Assembly: GCA_963722905.1 (NCBI GenBank) | Contig: CAVROT010000015.1 | Location: 124,001 to 188,000, forward strand | Reading direction: 5' to 3' | Source of the DNA: CAVROT01 sp963722905 | GTDB taxonomy: Bacteria > Pseudomonadota > Alphaproteobacteria > Rhodobacterales > Rhodobacteraceae | DNA: 64,000 bases | Shown here: positions 17,419 through 25,708 of the stretch, one piece after another | How the letters are laid out: each line of letters begins with the position of its first letter | How positions within the stretch are numbered: position 1 is the stretch's first letter | Notes under the pieces: model-generated | What the model was told of the DNA's origin: nothing | The model's input: only the letters and a program-made list of their open reading frames with translations | Database searches by the model: none | Position numbers and translations under genes: made by a program

Positions 17419-18720
17419 ATGAGTTCGATCTCGCTCGGGGCGCGTCTGTCGGCGGCGCTCGATGCCGTATCGGCCCGACGGGTGGGCGCCGACGGGCGGC
17501 AGCGGTTGGCCTACGACATGCCGGCACGTCCGTCGGGCCTTCTGGTCTGGCTGCACCTGTCGCACGACCCGGGCAGCGCCCGCACCGAAGAGGCCGGGGC
17601 CGAGGCCGTCCGGCTGGTCACGGGTATCGCCGCAGACCGGGGCGATCTGTCCGTCCTGGTCACACGGTTCGGCGACGCGCGGACGACACCCGCCGCCGCC
17701 GCCCCGAAGAGCGGCACCGCCGACCGGTCTTCCGCATGGACCGACCTCCCGCCCGGTGCGACACCGGGCGTGCAGGTCGCGGCGATGCCACTGCCGGTCG
17801 ACACGCCAGAGGTCGGACGCCGGTTCCTCGACCATTGGCGCCCCGATGCGATCCTCTGCGCCGGGCCCGCGGTCTATCCAGCCCTTCTGGACCTTGCCCT
17901 GAACAGGGGGATCGGTGCGGGCGCCGTCGATGTCGCCGAGGTATCGGTGCGACGCCAGACGCCCCGCGCCCCGTTGCGCCGGTTCGACTTCGTCCTGCCG
18001 CAGGACGCCGAGGCCGCTCGAGCTTTGGGCCGCGCGGGCATCGCGGCGATGCCGTCCGGACGGATCCGAATCGCGCCGCCGCCGCCCGCCTGCGACTTGA
18101 CCGAATGCGACAGGTTGCGCGCCTGCCTCGCCTCGCGGCCCGTCTGGCTGGCGGATGGTGTCACGTCGAAGACGCTGGAGGCGATCCTGAGCGCGCAGAC
18201 AGCGGCCAGCCACCTGTCCCATCGCCTTCTGGCGATCGTGGTACCGGCGCGCGGCACGCCGTCCGGGGACCTGCACGCCGCCATGAAGAGGGCCGGCTGG
18301 CCGGTGGCGCAGCGAGAGCTGGGCGAGGATCCGGGCGAGGCGCATCAGGTCCTGCTGGCCGACGGCGACGAGGAGGCTGGCCTTTGGTATCGCCTGTCCC
18401 CGATCACCGTCCTGGCCGCGACGCTGGAGACATCGGTCGACGGCCCGTCGCCACTGGCGCCGGCGGCGCTTGGATCGGCGATCCTCTGCGGCCCCTTCGG
18501 AGGTGTGCATGCCGCGATGCTCGGCCGTCTGGAAGCGGCGGGCGCGGCTTTGCGCGTGGCGGAACCCGCCGACCTTGGCGCCGCGGTCGAAGGGCTGCTG
18601 GCCCCCGACCGTGTCGCCGAAATGGCCAATGCCGGCTGGCAATCGACCACCGAGGGTGCCGAGGCGACCGACGCCGTCCGCGCCCGGCTGGAGGCGCTGC
18701 TCGACGCGGTGGATCGATGA
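17419..18720 (+). CDS. waaA: divergent 3-deoxy-D-manno-octulosonic acid (Kdo) transferase
   Basis: Glycosyltransferase of 433 residues in the place of KdtA/WaaA, which adds Kdo to the lipid A precursor at the inner membrane. The N-terminal block (RPSGLLVWLHLSHD) aligns with the WaaA segment WVHAVSVGE, but the Glu that serves as catalytic base in characterised WaaA is not seen. The C-terminal half retains ILCGPFGGVHAAMLG. DUF4170 upstream and lpxK downstream fit the usual gene order. ATG 17419 is chosen over upstream starts that add an Arg-rich leader. The assignment rests on context as much as on sequence. Confidence 0.72.
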   Translation: MSSISLGARLSAALDAVSARRVGADGRQRLAYDMPARPSGLLVWLHLSHDPGSARTEEAGAEAVRLVTGIAADRGDLSVLVTRFGDARTTPAAAAPKSGTADRSSAWTDLPPGATPGVQVAAMPLPVDTPEVGRRFLDHWRPDAILCAGPAVYPALLDLALNRGIGAGAVDVAEVSVRRQTPRAPLRRFDFVLPQDAEAARALGRAGIAAMPSGRIRIAPPPPACDLTECDRLRACLASRPVWLADGVTSKTLEAILSAQTAASHLSHRLLAIVVPARGTPSGDLHAAMKRAGWPVAQRELGEDPGEAHQVLLADGDEEAGLWYRLSPITVLAATLETSVDGPSPLAPAALGSAILCGPFGGVHAAMLGRLEAAGAALRVAEPADLGAAVEGLLAPDRVAEMANAGWQSTTEGAEATDAVRARLEALLDAVDR

Positions 18721-18732
18721 TCGACCGTGCCC

Positions 18733-18762
18733 GGGTCGGGATCGGGATCGGGATCGGGGTCG
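18733..18762 (+). repeat. hexamer tandem repeat between kdtA and lpxK
   Basis: Five consecutive hexamers, GGGTCG, three GGATCG and GGGTCG, occupy most of the 73-base gap. They also fall inside a 25-codon frame that links the two genes and encode a Gly-Ile run there. Confidence 0.8.
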
Positions 18763-18793
18763 GCGGTCGGCCCGGCCTCTGCCCGTCGATCTG

Positions 18794-19804
18794 ATGCGCG
18801 CCCCGGACTTCTGGTTCTCGCCGCCTCGGCAACCGGGATTGCCCGCACGGCTCCTTTCGCCGCTTGCGTCGCTCTATGCCGCCGGCACGGCCCGGCGGCT
18901 GCGGCGCGGAACGCCGCTGCGGCTCCCGGTCCCGGTGGTCTGCATCGGAAATCTCGACGTCGGCGGGACTGGCAAGACGCCGCTGACCATCGCGCTGGCG
19001 CAGCGGCTGGCCGCCCGCGGCGTGGCGGCCGGGATCGTCCTGCGCGGGCACGGGGGGCGCCTGACCGGACCGCTGCGGGTCGACCCGGCGCGTCACGGCC
19101 CCGCCGAAGTGGGGGACGAGGCGCTGCTGTTGGCCGCCTTCGCGCCCGTCGCCATCGGGCGCGACCGGGCGGCTGCGGGACGTCTGGCGGCCACGGGCGC
19201 CGACATCGTGCTCATGGACGACGGCCACCAGAACCCGTTGCTTGCGAAAGATCTGTCCATCGTCGTAGTGGATTCGGCGCGCGGCTTCGGCAACGGCCGC
19301 GTCCTGCCGGCAGGGCCGCTGCGCGAGGACGTGACGACCGGCCTGGCCCGGGCCGATCTGGTCGTTGCCGTCGGCGACACTGCGGCGCAGGCCCGGTTCG
19401 CCGCCGGCTGGGGCCCCCGGGTCCGCCCCCCGACCCTGCGCGCGCATCTGGCGCCGCTTGCGACCGGGATGGACTGGGCGGGGTTGCGCGTCTTCGCCTT
19501 CGCGGGGATCGGCCGTCCCCAGAAGTTCTTCGACACGCTGCGGGGCCTCGGCGCGGACATCGCCGGCGCGCGCGGGCTGGACGATCACCAGCCGCTGACG
19601 CCCGCCCTCATGGCGCGACTGGCGCGCGAGGCGGCGGCGCTGGGCGCACAGCTCGTGACGACCGAGAAGGACGCAGTGCGTCTGCCGACCGACATGCGCG
19701 GCACCGTCCTGACGCTGCCGGTCCGGTTGGATATGGAGGATTGGGGACCGATCGACGATGCCCTGGACCGCCTTCTGGCCGGGGCGGGCCCGCCTGCCGT
19801 CTGA
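18794..19804 (+). CDS. lpxK: tetraacyldisaccharide 4'-kinase
   Basis: LpxK phosphorylates the 4' position of the tetraacyl disaccharide to form lipid IVA at the cytoplasmic face of the inner membrane. The protein has 336 residues. After the N-terminal membrane-associated helix (PARLLSPLASLYA) comes the P-loop signature GNLDVGGTGKTP (52-63), then the family motif MDDGHQN and the C-terminal lobe segments AFAGIGRPQKFF, DHQPL and TTEKDAVR. All are standard for LpxK, and the length is normal. The ATG at 18794 is preceded directly by TG, so a short upstream frame can end in TGATG. Confidence 0.95.
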   Translation: MRAPDFWFSPPRQPGLPARLLSPLASLYAAGTARRLRRGTPLRLPVPVVCIGNLDVGGTGKTPLTIALAQRLAARGVAAGIVLRGHGGRLTGPLRVDPARHGPAEVGDEALLLAAFAPVAIGRDRAAAGRLAATGADIVLMDDGHQNPLLAKDLSIVVVDSARGFGNGRVLPAGPLREDVTTGLARADLVVAVGDTAAQARFAAGWGPRVRPPTLRAHLAPLATGMDWAGLRVFAFAGIGRPQKFFDTLRGLGADIAGARGLDDHQPLTPALMARLAREAAALGAQLVTTEKDAVRLPTDMRGTVLTLPVRLDMEDWGPIDDALDRLLAGAGPPAV

Positions 19805-19964
19805 CAGCCGTGCCCCTGTCGCCTATCCACGGGTGCGCGTCGACGCGGTGCCCGCGGGCAGGCGTTTGCGCGTATCGGCGTCCGGGTAGGAGGGACCCGG
19901 CCGCCGATACCGGATCGCCGGACCCCTCGCGGCCGACGACCGGCCCGGTGCGACGGCGCCGCCT

Positions 19965-20573
19965 TTAGCTGCCCAGCGCCGCGTCCAGCTTGGCCGCGAA
20001 ATCGTCGTAGCTCATGTTCTGGTTCAGCTCGCCGTCGATGAGGAACGACGGGGTAGAGCGGATGCCGTCGCGCGCCGCGTTCGCCTCGTAGTCCGCGACG
20101 AGGGCCTCGGCGGTCGCGGCGTCGGTAAGGCAGGCGTTCAGGTCTGCGTCGGACAGGCCCGCGGTGCGTCCGATGCGGCGCAGGTTCTCGGCGATCTCGG
20201 CGGGCTCGCCATCGGTCCAGTCGCGCTGGCGGTCGTAGATCTCCTCGGCGATCCCGAAGAACCGCATGGGCCCGCCGCAGCGCGCGACCATGGATGCCCA
20301 GAGGCCGGGGCGGTCGAAATAGACCTCGCGGTAAACGAAGCGTACCTTCCCGGTGTCGATGTAGTCCGTCTTCAGCTGCTGGAACGGGCCGGCGTGGAAG
20401 GCCGCGCAATGCGGGCAGGTGAACGATGCGTATTCGATGACCTCCACCGGCGCGTCCGCATCGCCCAGCGCCATCTCGGCGATCTGCGGTGCGGCGGCGT
20501 CCTGCGCGGCCGCCGGCAGGGCGGACAGCGTCAGGGCGGCTGCGGAGAATTGGGCGAACTGTCTGCGATCCAT
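19965..20573 (-). CDS. DsbA family thiol:disulfide oxidoreductase
   Basis: Periplasmic thioredoxin-fold protein of 202 residues that introduces or shuffles disulfides in exported proteins. It begins with an Arg-Arg pair, a hydrophobic stretch and an Ala-Ala-Ala-Gln cleavage site, so it may be a Sec or Tat substrate. The redox motif CPHC is at 53-56 in the context YASFTCPHCAAFH, and the cis-proline loop TPSF is present before the last helix. The helical insert is short, as in the DsbA-like proteins of Rhodobacterales. It lies 26 bases downstream of dciA and probably shares its transcript. Confidence 0.9.
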   Translation of the reverse strand: MDRRQFAQFSAAALTLSALPAAAQDAAAPQIAEMALGDADAPVEVIEYASFTCPHCAAFHAGPFQQLKTDYIDTGKVRFVYREVYFDRPGLWASMVARCGGPMRFFGIAEEIYDRQRDWTDGEPAEIAENLRRIGRTAGLSDADLNACLTDAATAEALVADYEANAARDGIRSTPSFLIDGELNQNMSYDDFAAKLDAALGS

Positions 20574-20599
20574 GATCTGGGGCCTTTTCGGAACTGAGG

Positions 20600-21139
20600 T
20601 CAGCGACGCGGCGCGGCGCGGGCGGTGCCGGACGCAAGGACATGGGTGCCGAGTGCGGCCAGTGCGTCGCGCAGACCGGGGTCGCCCACGCCGGCGGTGC
20701 GGTGCTCGGCCGCCGCCCGCAGGTCGGGGTCCGGCTGTGGCGGGGCGGCCACCGGCGCCGGTCCGAAGGCGACGGCCCCCTCGGCAAAGCCCGTGGCGGC
20801 GGTCTGGGTGACGCGGACGCGCGCGATGGCGGCGTGCCCGTAGCAGGCGTTGACCCGCGTGCGGATGCGTTCGCGGCTCATGTCGACCAGCGGCGCGCCG
20901 GCGCCCGTGGTCAGCACCGTCAGCGTCGCGCCGAGGCCGCCGCGCCCGTAGCGGATGTCGACGGGCCTGGCGATGCGGGCCACGTCCTCTCCGACGATCT
21001 CGGCCCAGCGGGTCAGCAAGCGCGACACTGCGAAGCCGCGCGCCTCGCCAACGGTACGGATCCGCTTTTGCAGGAGGGTCGAGGCCATGTGGAAGCCCTT
21101 GCCGCCTCTGGCCTTGTATGGGGTCTGTCGCTCGGTCAT
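20600..21139 (-). CDS. dciA: DciA family (DUF721) protein
   Basis: Protein of 179 residues with the DUF721 domain in its first 110 residues (LLTRWAEIVGEDVARIARPVDIRY, then LTVLTTGAGAPLVDMSRERI). DciA is the ancestral loader of the DnaB replicative helicase in bacteria lacking DnaC. The C-terminal part is a low-complexity Ala/Pro tail. The start at 21139 leaves 65 bases to the divergent mutY start. The order mutY / dciA-dsbA is common in Rhodobacterales, which supports the call. Confidence 0.85.
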   Translation of the reverse strand: MTERQTPYKARGGKGFHMASTLLQKRIRTVGEARGFAVSRLLTRWAEIVGEDVARIARPVDIRYGRGGLGATLTVLTTGAGAPLVDMSRERIRTRVNACYGHAAIARVRVTQTAATGFAEGAVAFGPAPVAAPPQPDPDLRAAAEHRTAGVGDPGLRDALAALGTHVLASGTARAAPRR

Positions 21140-21204
21140 CTCAGACCTTATCCCCGAGGGCGGCGCGTGGGCGCCAGTGGCAAAGCGGACGGGAGGCATA
21201 AAAC

Positions 21205-22458
21205 TTGCGTGACGCGACGCCGCCTCCGGGTGCGACGACGGGCCGGCCCGCAGCCGTGGCGGACGGGGGCGCCACGCCTGCCGCCGCGCCGTCCGGCGCC
21301 GCTGCGCCCGTCCTCTTGGCCGCGACAGGTCCCGGCGATGCCACCCTGCGCGCCATCGGCGCCGACCTGCTGGCGTGGTACGATGTCCACGCGCGCGAGA
21401 TGCCGTGGCGGGTCGGGCCGGCGGCGCGGCGGGCGGGGCAGCGGCCCGATCCCTACGCTGTCTGGCTGAGCGAGGTCATGTTGCAGCAGACTACCGTGGC
21501 CGCGGTGCGCGCGTACCATCTGCGTTTCACGGCCCGCTGGCCGCGGGTCGAGGACCTTGCCGCCGCGGACGATGCCGACGTGATGGGCGAATGGGCGGGC
21601 CTCGGTTACTATGCCCGGGCGCGCAACCTTCTGGCCTGCGCCCGTGTGGTGGCACAGGACCCGCACGGGCGGTTCCCCCCGGACCGGGACGCCCTGATGC
21701 GCCTGCCGGGGATCGGCCCCTATACCGCAGCCGCCGTCGCCGCCATCGCGTTCGACCGCCCCGAGACCGTGGTGGACGGCAACGTGGAGCGGGTGATGGC
21801 GCGCCTCTTCGCGGTGGAGGCCCCCCTGCCGAGGTCCAAGTTGGCGCTGACCGGGCATGCAGCGTCGCTGACGCCGCGCGACCGGCCGGGCGACCACGCC
21901 CAGGCCGTCATGGACCTGGGTGCCACGGTCTGCACACCGCGCAATCCCGCCTGCGGCATCTGCCCCCTCACGGCGCATTGCGCCGCCCGCGCCGCCGGCG
22001 TCGCCGCCGACCTGCCCCGGCGCCTGCCGAAAGCGGCCAGGCCGGTGCGGAAAGGCACCGTCTACGTCGCGCGGCGCACCGACGGCGCCTGGCTGCTGGA
22101 GCGCCGCGCGCCGACGGGACTGCTGGGAGGGATGCTGGGCTGGCCCGGCACGGACTGGGTGGCAAGCGATGCCTCCGCGCCCGAGGCCGGGACACCGGAT
22201 GCCGCCGGGGTCGGGGACAGCGCCGGCGCCCGCCATGTCGGCGAGCCGCCGGTCCCGGCCGATTGGCGCTCTGCCGGCGAGGTCCGGCACACGTTTACCC
22301 ATTTCCACCTGATCCTGAGCGTCATGGCCGCGACCGTCCCGGGCAGCCCGGTCGCCACGCGCGGCGCTTTCGCCGCTCTCGACCCCGGAACGTTGCCGAC
22401 ACTCATGCGCAAGGTCCACTCGGCGGCGGTCGCGGTGCTGGACGGACAGGTGCCCTAG
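21205..22458 (+). CDS. mutY: A/G-specific adenine glycosylase MutY
   Basis: Removes adenine mispaired with 8-oxoguanine or G. The protein has 417 residues with a disordered leader of about 45 residues. Motifs: SEVMLQQTTV with catalytic Glu90, helix-hairpin-helix LPGIGPYTA (167-175), catalytic Asp191 (VVDGNVERV) and the [4Fe-4S] loop Cys243, 250, 253, 259 (CX6CX2CX5C). The C-terminal NUDIX-like 8-oxoG recognition domain follows (TFTHFHL). It starts at TTG (21205); GGGAGG (21191-21196) lies 8 bases upstream and decides this start. Confidence 0.95.
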   Translation: MRDATPPPGATTGRPAAVADGGATPAAAPSGAAAPVLLAATGPGDATLRAIGADLLAWYDVHAREMPWRVGPAARRAGQRPDPYAVWLSEVMLQQTTVAAVRAYHLRFTARWPRVEDLAAADDADVMGEWAGLGYYARARNLLACARVVAQDPHGRFPPDRDALMRLPGIGPYTAAAVAAIAFDRPETVVDGNVERVMARLFAVEAPLPRSKLALTGHAASLTPRDRPGDHAQAVMDLGATVCTPRNPACGICPLTAHCAARAAGVAADLPRRLPKAARPVRKGTVYVARRTDGAWLLERRAPTGLLGGMLGWPGTDWVASDASAPEAGTPDAAGVGDSAGARHVGEPPVPADWRSAGEVRHTFTHFHLILSVMAATVPGSPVATRGAFAALDPGTLPTLMRKVHSAAVAVLDGQVP

Positions 22459-22503
22459 CCGGCGAGGATGCGGCAGCCCGCGCGGACCGAAGTTGCCGCC
22501 GGA

Positions 22504-23619
22504 TCAGATGGCCGCGCTGCCCTCGGCCCTGATCTGCTGGCGCAGCACGTCGATGGGGACGTCGGTGCCGTCGCGCCGGAACGACCAGTAGGTCCAGCCG
22601 TTGCAGCTGGGCGCACCTTCCAGAGCGGCGCCGACCTGGTGGATCGAACCGCGCACCTCGCCGGTGATGAGCGTACCGTCCACGCGCACCTTGGCCAGCG
22701 TGCCGCGGGGCGATACCAGCATTTCGCCAGGTCGCAGCATCCCGCGCTCGACCAGCTGGCCGAAGGGGACCCGCGCTTCGGCCCGCCTGGTCACCGCGGT
22801 TCGCAGGGCTTCCGCGTCGTAGGGGCGCACGCGGGCGATGCGGTCGGCGGCGATCCGGCGGTAGCCGGCGTCGCGCTCGATGCCGATCCAGCGCCGCCCC
22901 AGCGCCCGCGCGACGGCCCCCGTCGTACCGGTGCCGAAGAACGGGTCCAACACCACGTCGCCCGGATTGCTGGCGCCCACGATCACCCGGTGCAAAAGCG
23001 CCTCGGGCTTTTGCGTCGGATGCGCCTTGGCACCGCCCGCGTCGCGCAGCCGTTCGTGCCCGCCGCAGATCGGCAGCACCCAGTCGCTGCGCATCTGGAT
23101 GCCCTCGTTGAGCGCCTTGAGGGCATCGTAGTTGAACGTCGCCCTCGACCCCTCGCTGCGTGCGGCCCAGATCATGGTCTCGTGCGCATTGGTCAGCCGC
23201 TTGCCGCGAAAGTTCGGCATCGGGTTCGATTTGCGCCATATCACGTCGTTGAGGATCCAGAAGCCCTCGTCCTGCAATGCCGCGCCGACGCGGAAGATGT
23301 TGTGATAGCTGCCGATCACCCAGAGGGCCCCGTCGGGCTTGAGAAGACGCCGCGCGGCGGCGAGCCAGCGACGGGTGAAGGCATCGTAGTCGGCGAAGCT
23401 CGCAAAACGGTCCCAGTCGTCGTCGACGGCGTCGACGCGGCTGTTGTCGGGGCGGTGCAGGTCGCCCTTCAGCTGCAGATTGTAGGGCGGGTCGGCGAAG
23501 ATCAGGTCGACCGATGCCGCTGGCAGGCCCTCCATCGTCTGGGCGCAATCGCCCGGCAGGATGGTGTCGAGCGGCAGGTCGGCCGCGCCGTCTGGTTGCG
23601 TCGTCATGCGCTGCCCCAT
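22504..23619 (-). CDS. ccrM: CcrM-type GANTC adenine-N6 DNA methyltransferase
   Basis: Beta-class N6-adenine methyltransferase of 371 residues. The catalytic motif DPPY (43-46, FADPPYNLQLKG) precedes the AdoMet motif DPFFGTGTT, the order that defines the beta class. The C-terminal 90 residues form the RAMA-type domain shared by CcrM (PFGQLVERGMLRPGEML, NGWTYW). CcrM methylates GANTC and times the alphaproteobacterial cell cycle. An in-frame ATG also exists at 23607. rnhB lies just upstream on the same strand, the usual CcrM neighbourhood. The upstream gap holds one GANTC site. Confidence 0.95.
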   Translation of the reverse strand: MGQRMTTQPDGAADLPLDTILPGDCAQTMEGLPAASVDLIFADPPYNLQLKGDLHRPDNSRVDAVDDDWDRFASFADYDAFTRRWLAAARRLLKPDGALWVIGSYHNIFRVGAALQDEGFWILNDVIWRKSNPMPNFRGKRLTNAHETMIWAARSEGSRATFNYDALKALNEGIQMRSDWVLPICGGHERLRDAGGAKAHPTQKPEALLHRVIVGASNPGDVVLDPFFGTGTTGAVARALGRRWIGIERDAGYRRIAADRIARVRPYDAEALRTAVTRRAEARVPFGQLVERGMLRPGEMLVSPRGTLAKVRVDGTLITGEVRGSIHQVGAALEGAPSCNGWTYWSFRRDGTDVPIDVLRQQIRAEGSAAI

Positions 23620-23657
23620 AAAGGTCCACTGAATTGTCCACAGGATGACGCTCTACC

Positions 23658-23662
23658 GATTC
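23658..23662 (+). promoter_or_regulatory. GANTC site in the ccrM upstream gap
   Basis: A single GATTC (a GANTC site, the CcrM target) lies 39 bases upstream of the ccrM start, in an 87-base gap that is visibly A/T-richer than its flanks. In Caulobacter, GANTC sites in the ccrM leader affect its transcription. A similar role here is inference. Confidence 0.4.
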
Positions 23663-23706
23663 GGCGTCAAACGCTTTGTATTTCAGCGCGTTGCCCAAAC
23701 CGCTCG

Positions 23707-24315
23707 TTACAAGATGCGGTGTACCGGGGCGAAGGTTCGTCTATGGTGTGGGGTGGGACCGAGATCTCGCAGAGCCGAAAGATGGGCGCGCGTTCCGTAC
23801 CCCATGTTCGTCTCCCATCCGTAGCCCGGATGACGCCGCGCCAGATCCGCCATCAGGCGATCGCGAAAGACCTTCGCGACCACCGATGCGGCCGCGATAG
23901 ACGCCGAGATGCGGTCTCCCCCGGTCACGGCGCGACCGGGCAGGTCCAGCGCGGGGGGCAGCGATGTGCCGTCCACCAGCACCAGGCCGGGCCGCAACGG
24001 CAGCGCGGATATGGCCCGGCACATGGCCAGGTGCGACGCCTGCAGGATGTTCAGCCGCTCGATCTCGTCCACGTCGGCGATACCGACCCCTACGGACGCG
24101 GTGTCGCGCAACATCCGATCGAGGGCGGAGCGCCGCGCCGCGCTCAGCCGTTTGCTGTCGTCCAGCCGCGGCGGAAGGTCGCCAGGCCCCAGGATCACGG
24201 CCGCCGCGACGACCGGACCCGCCAGCGGTCCGCGACCCGCCTCGTCCACCCCGGCGACGGGCGCGTCGGCGGCATGGGCGGCTTCGAGGCGCAGATCGGG
24301 CAGGATGCGGGCCAT
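23707..24315 (-). CDS. rnhB: ribonuclease HII
   Basis: Cleaves the RNA strand of RNA-DNA hybrids and incises at single ribonucleotides. The protein has 202 residues. The active-site DE pair is in GVDEAGRGPLAGPV (D24, E25), with further acidic residues in LVDG and in the block GGDRISASIAAASVVAKVFRD. The C-terminal segment HPGYGWETNMGYGT, then HRRTFAP, is diagnostic for RNase HII. It lies 87 bases upstream of ccrM on the same strand, the same order seen in other Alphaproteobacteria. Confidence 0.95.
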   Translation of the reverse strand: MARILPDLRLEAAHAADAPVAGVDEAGRGPLAGPVVAAAVILGPGDLPPRLDDSKRLSAARRSALDRMLRDTASVGVGIADVDEIERLNILQASHLAMCRAISALPLRPGLVLVDGTSLPPALDLPGRAVTGGDRISASIAAASVVAKVFRDRLMADLARRHPGYGWETNMGYGTRAHLSALRDLGPTPHHRRTFAPVHRIL

Positions 24316-24516
24316 TCTGCGCAGGATGCAGCCCGGCGGGCCGGGAGATCAAGCCGTTGCAAGGGGGGTGGCGGCGCGCGCCGGATGGCCGGCGCGGTGG
24401 CACGGACCGCGCCGGTGGGGCCAGGCGGCGCGGTGGCGCCCGCCGGGTTCCCATGCTTCCGGGGCCGGCCTATAAGCTGCGGCACACGCTCCCGGAACGC
24501 GCAGGAGGCCGTCGCA

Positions 24517-25389
24517 GTGACACTGGTGTCCATCGTCATCCCCGCCCGGAACGAGGCCCCCAACATCGGCCGGCTCATCGACGCGACGCTCGTCGCCTGT
24601 GCGCCCTTCGGTGCCTTCGAGATCGTCGTCGTCGACGACGGGGCGACGGACGGCACCGCCGACGTCGTGCGCGGCCGCATGGCGCTGAGCGACCGGGTGC
24701 GGCTGCTGTCGCACCGTCGCAGCGGCGGGCAGTCGGCGGCGATCCATTCGGGCGTCACCGCGGCGCGCGGGCGCATCGTGGCGACGATGGACGGCGACGG
24801 CCAGAACCCGCCCGAGGACCTGCCCCGCGTCATCGGACCGCTGATCGCGCCCGGGGCCGATCCGGGCCTGGGCCTCGTTGCCGGGCAGCGGCAGGGGCGC
24901 AAGGACACGTGGTCCAAGCGCGCCGCATCCCGGATCGCCAACGCCGTGCGGCGACGCCTGCTGCGCGACGGCACCCGCGACACGGGCTGCGGGTTGAAGG
25001 CGTTCCGCCGCGACGACTATCTGGCGCTGCCGTATTTCGACCACATGCACCGCTTTCTGCCGGCTCTCTTCGCGCGGGCGGGCTGGCGGATCAGGTTGGT
25101 CGACGTCGGCCACCGCGAACGGATGGGGGGCACGTCGCACTATTCCAACCTCCAGCGCGGGCTGGTGGGGGCGGTCGACCTGCTGGGCATGCTGTGGCTG
25201 ATCCGGCGCCGCAAGTCGGTGACGGCGACCGAACGCGCGGCGCCGGCGTCGGACCTGACGGCCACCGGCGCCGGCCCTGTGCAGGGTCCACCGGCCCGCC
25301 ACGCGCAGCCGGACGGGATCGGACCTGGCCGTCCGGGCGCTGCGCACACCGCCGAGCCGGACCCGACACGGCACGCGGCGCGGGCCTGA
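24517..25389 (+). CDS. family 2 glycosyltransferase, ArnC/dolichyl-phosphate-mannose synthase type
   Basis: GT-A fold glycosyltransferase of 290 residues, 230 of which are the domain. Motifs: VSIVIPARNEA at the start, VVVDDGATDGT (D40, D41) and the metal-binding MDGDGQNPP (D92, D94), followed by the family segments TWSKRAASRIAN and RDTGCGLKAFRR. Members load a sugar from a nucleotide donor onto undecaprenyl phosphate. There is no C-terminal membrane pair; the last 60 residues are a Pro/Ala tail. GTG 24517 is set by AGGAGG (24503-24508). It leads a coupled four-gene set with LAB_N, GT39 and PAP2 genes. Confidence 0.88.
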   Translation: MTLVSIVIPARNEAPNIGRLIDATLVACAPFGAFEIVVVDDGATDGTADVVRGRMALSDRVRLLSHRRSGGQSAAIHSGVTAARGRIVATMDGDGQNPPEDLPRVIGPLIAPGADPGLGLVAGQRQGRKDTWSKRAASRIANAVRRRLLRDGTRDTGCGLKAFRRDDYLALPYFDHMHRFLPALFARAGWRIRLVDVGHRERMGGTSHYSNLQRGLVGAVDLLGMLWLIRRRKSVTATERAAPASDLTATGAGPVQGPPARHAQPDGIGPGRPGAAHTAEPDPTRHAARA

Positions 25390-25393
25390 CGGC

Positions 25394-25708
25394 ATGTCGG
25401 GCGTGTTCGGCTTCCTCAACGTCGATGGCTGGGTCGAGTTCTGGTGGGTCGTCTTCGGCGTCTTCGGCCAGTTAATGTTCATGGGCCGGTTCCTGGTCCA
25501 GTGGATCGCTTCGGAACGTGCGCGCAGATCCTACGTGCCGGTGGCGTTCTGGTACTTTTCCATCGGCGGCGGGGTGATCCTGTTCGCCTATGCCGTCCAC
25601 CGGGCGGATCCGGTGTTCATCCTGGGACAGAGCCTGGGCATATTCATCTATGCCCGGAACCTGTGGCTGATCCACGTCGAGCGGCGCGGCCGGACCGATG
25701 ACGTCTAG
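25394..25708 (+). CDS. LAB_N domain membrane protein (PQ-loop-like)
   Basis: Small membrane protein of 104 residues with three hydrophobic helices (about 14-32, 46-66 and 72-90). It matches the lipid-A-disaccharide synthase N-terminal domain (LAB_N): FGQLMFMGRFLVQWIASERARRS, VPVAFWYFSIGGG and LGIFIYARNLWLI. LAB_N proteins belong to the same structural clan as SemiSWEET/PQ-loop transporters, so a flippase-like role is possible. The start lies 4 bases after the GT2 stop, and the end overlaps the GT39 gene by 11 bases. Function in this set is inference. Confidence 0.85.
   Translation: MSGVFGFLNVDGWVEFWWVVFGVFGQLMFMGRFLVQWIASERARRSYVPVAFWYFSIGGGVILFAYAVHRADPVFILGQSLGIFIYARNLWLIHVERRGRTDDV

Noticed and set aside
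22468..24516. A very long open frame on the + strand across ccrM and rnhB, continuous with the GT2 gene
   Set aside because: It is antisense to two well-supported genes and its composition is typical of a shadow frame in high-G+C DNA. Only the part from GTG 24517, with its own ribosome site, matches a known family.
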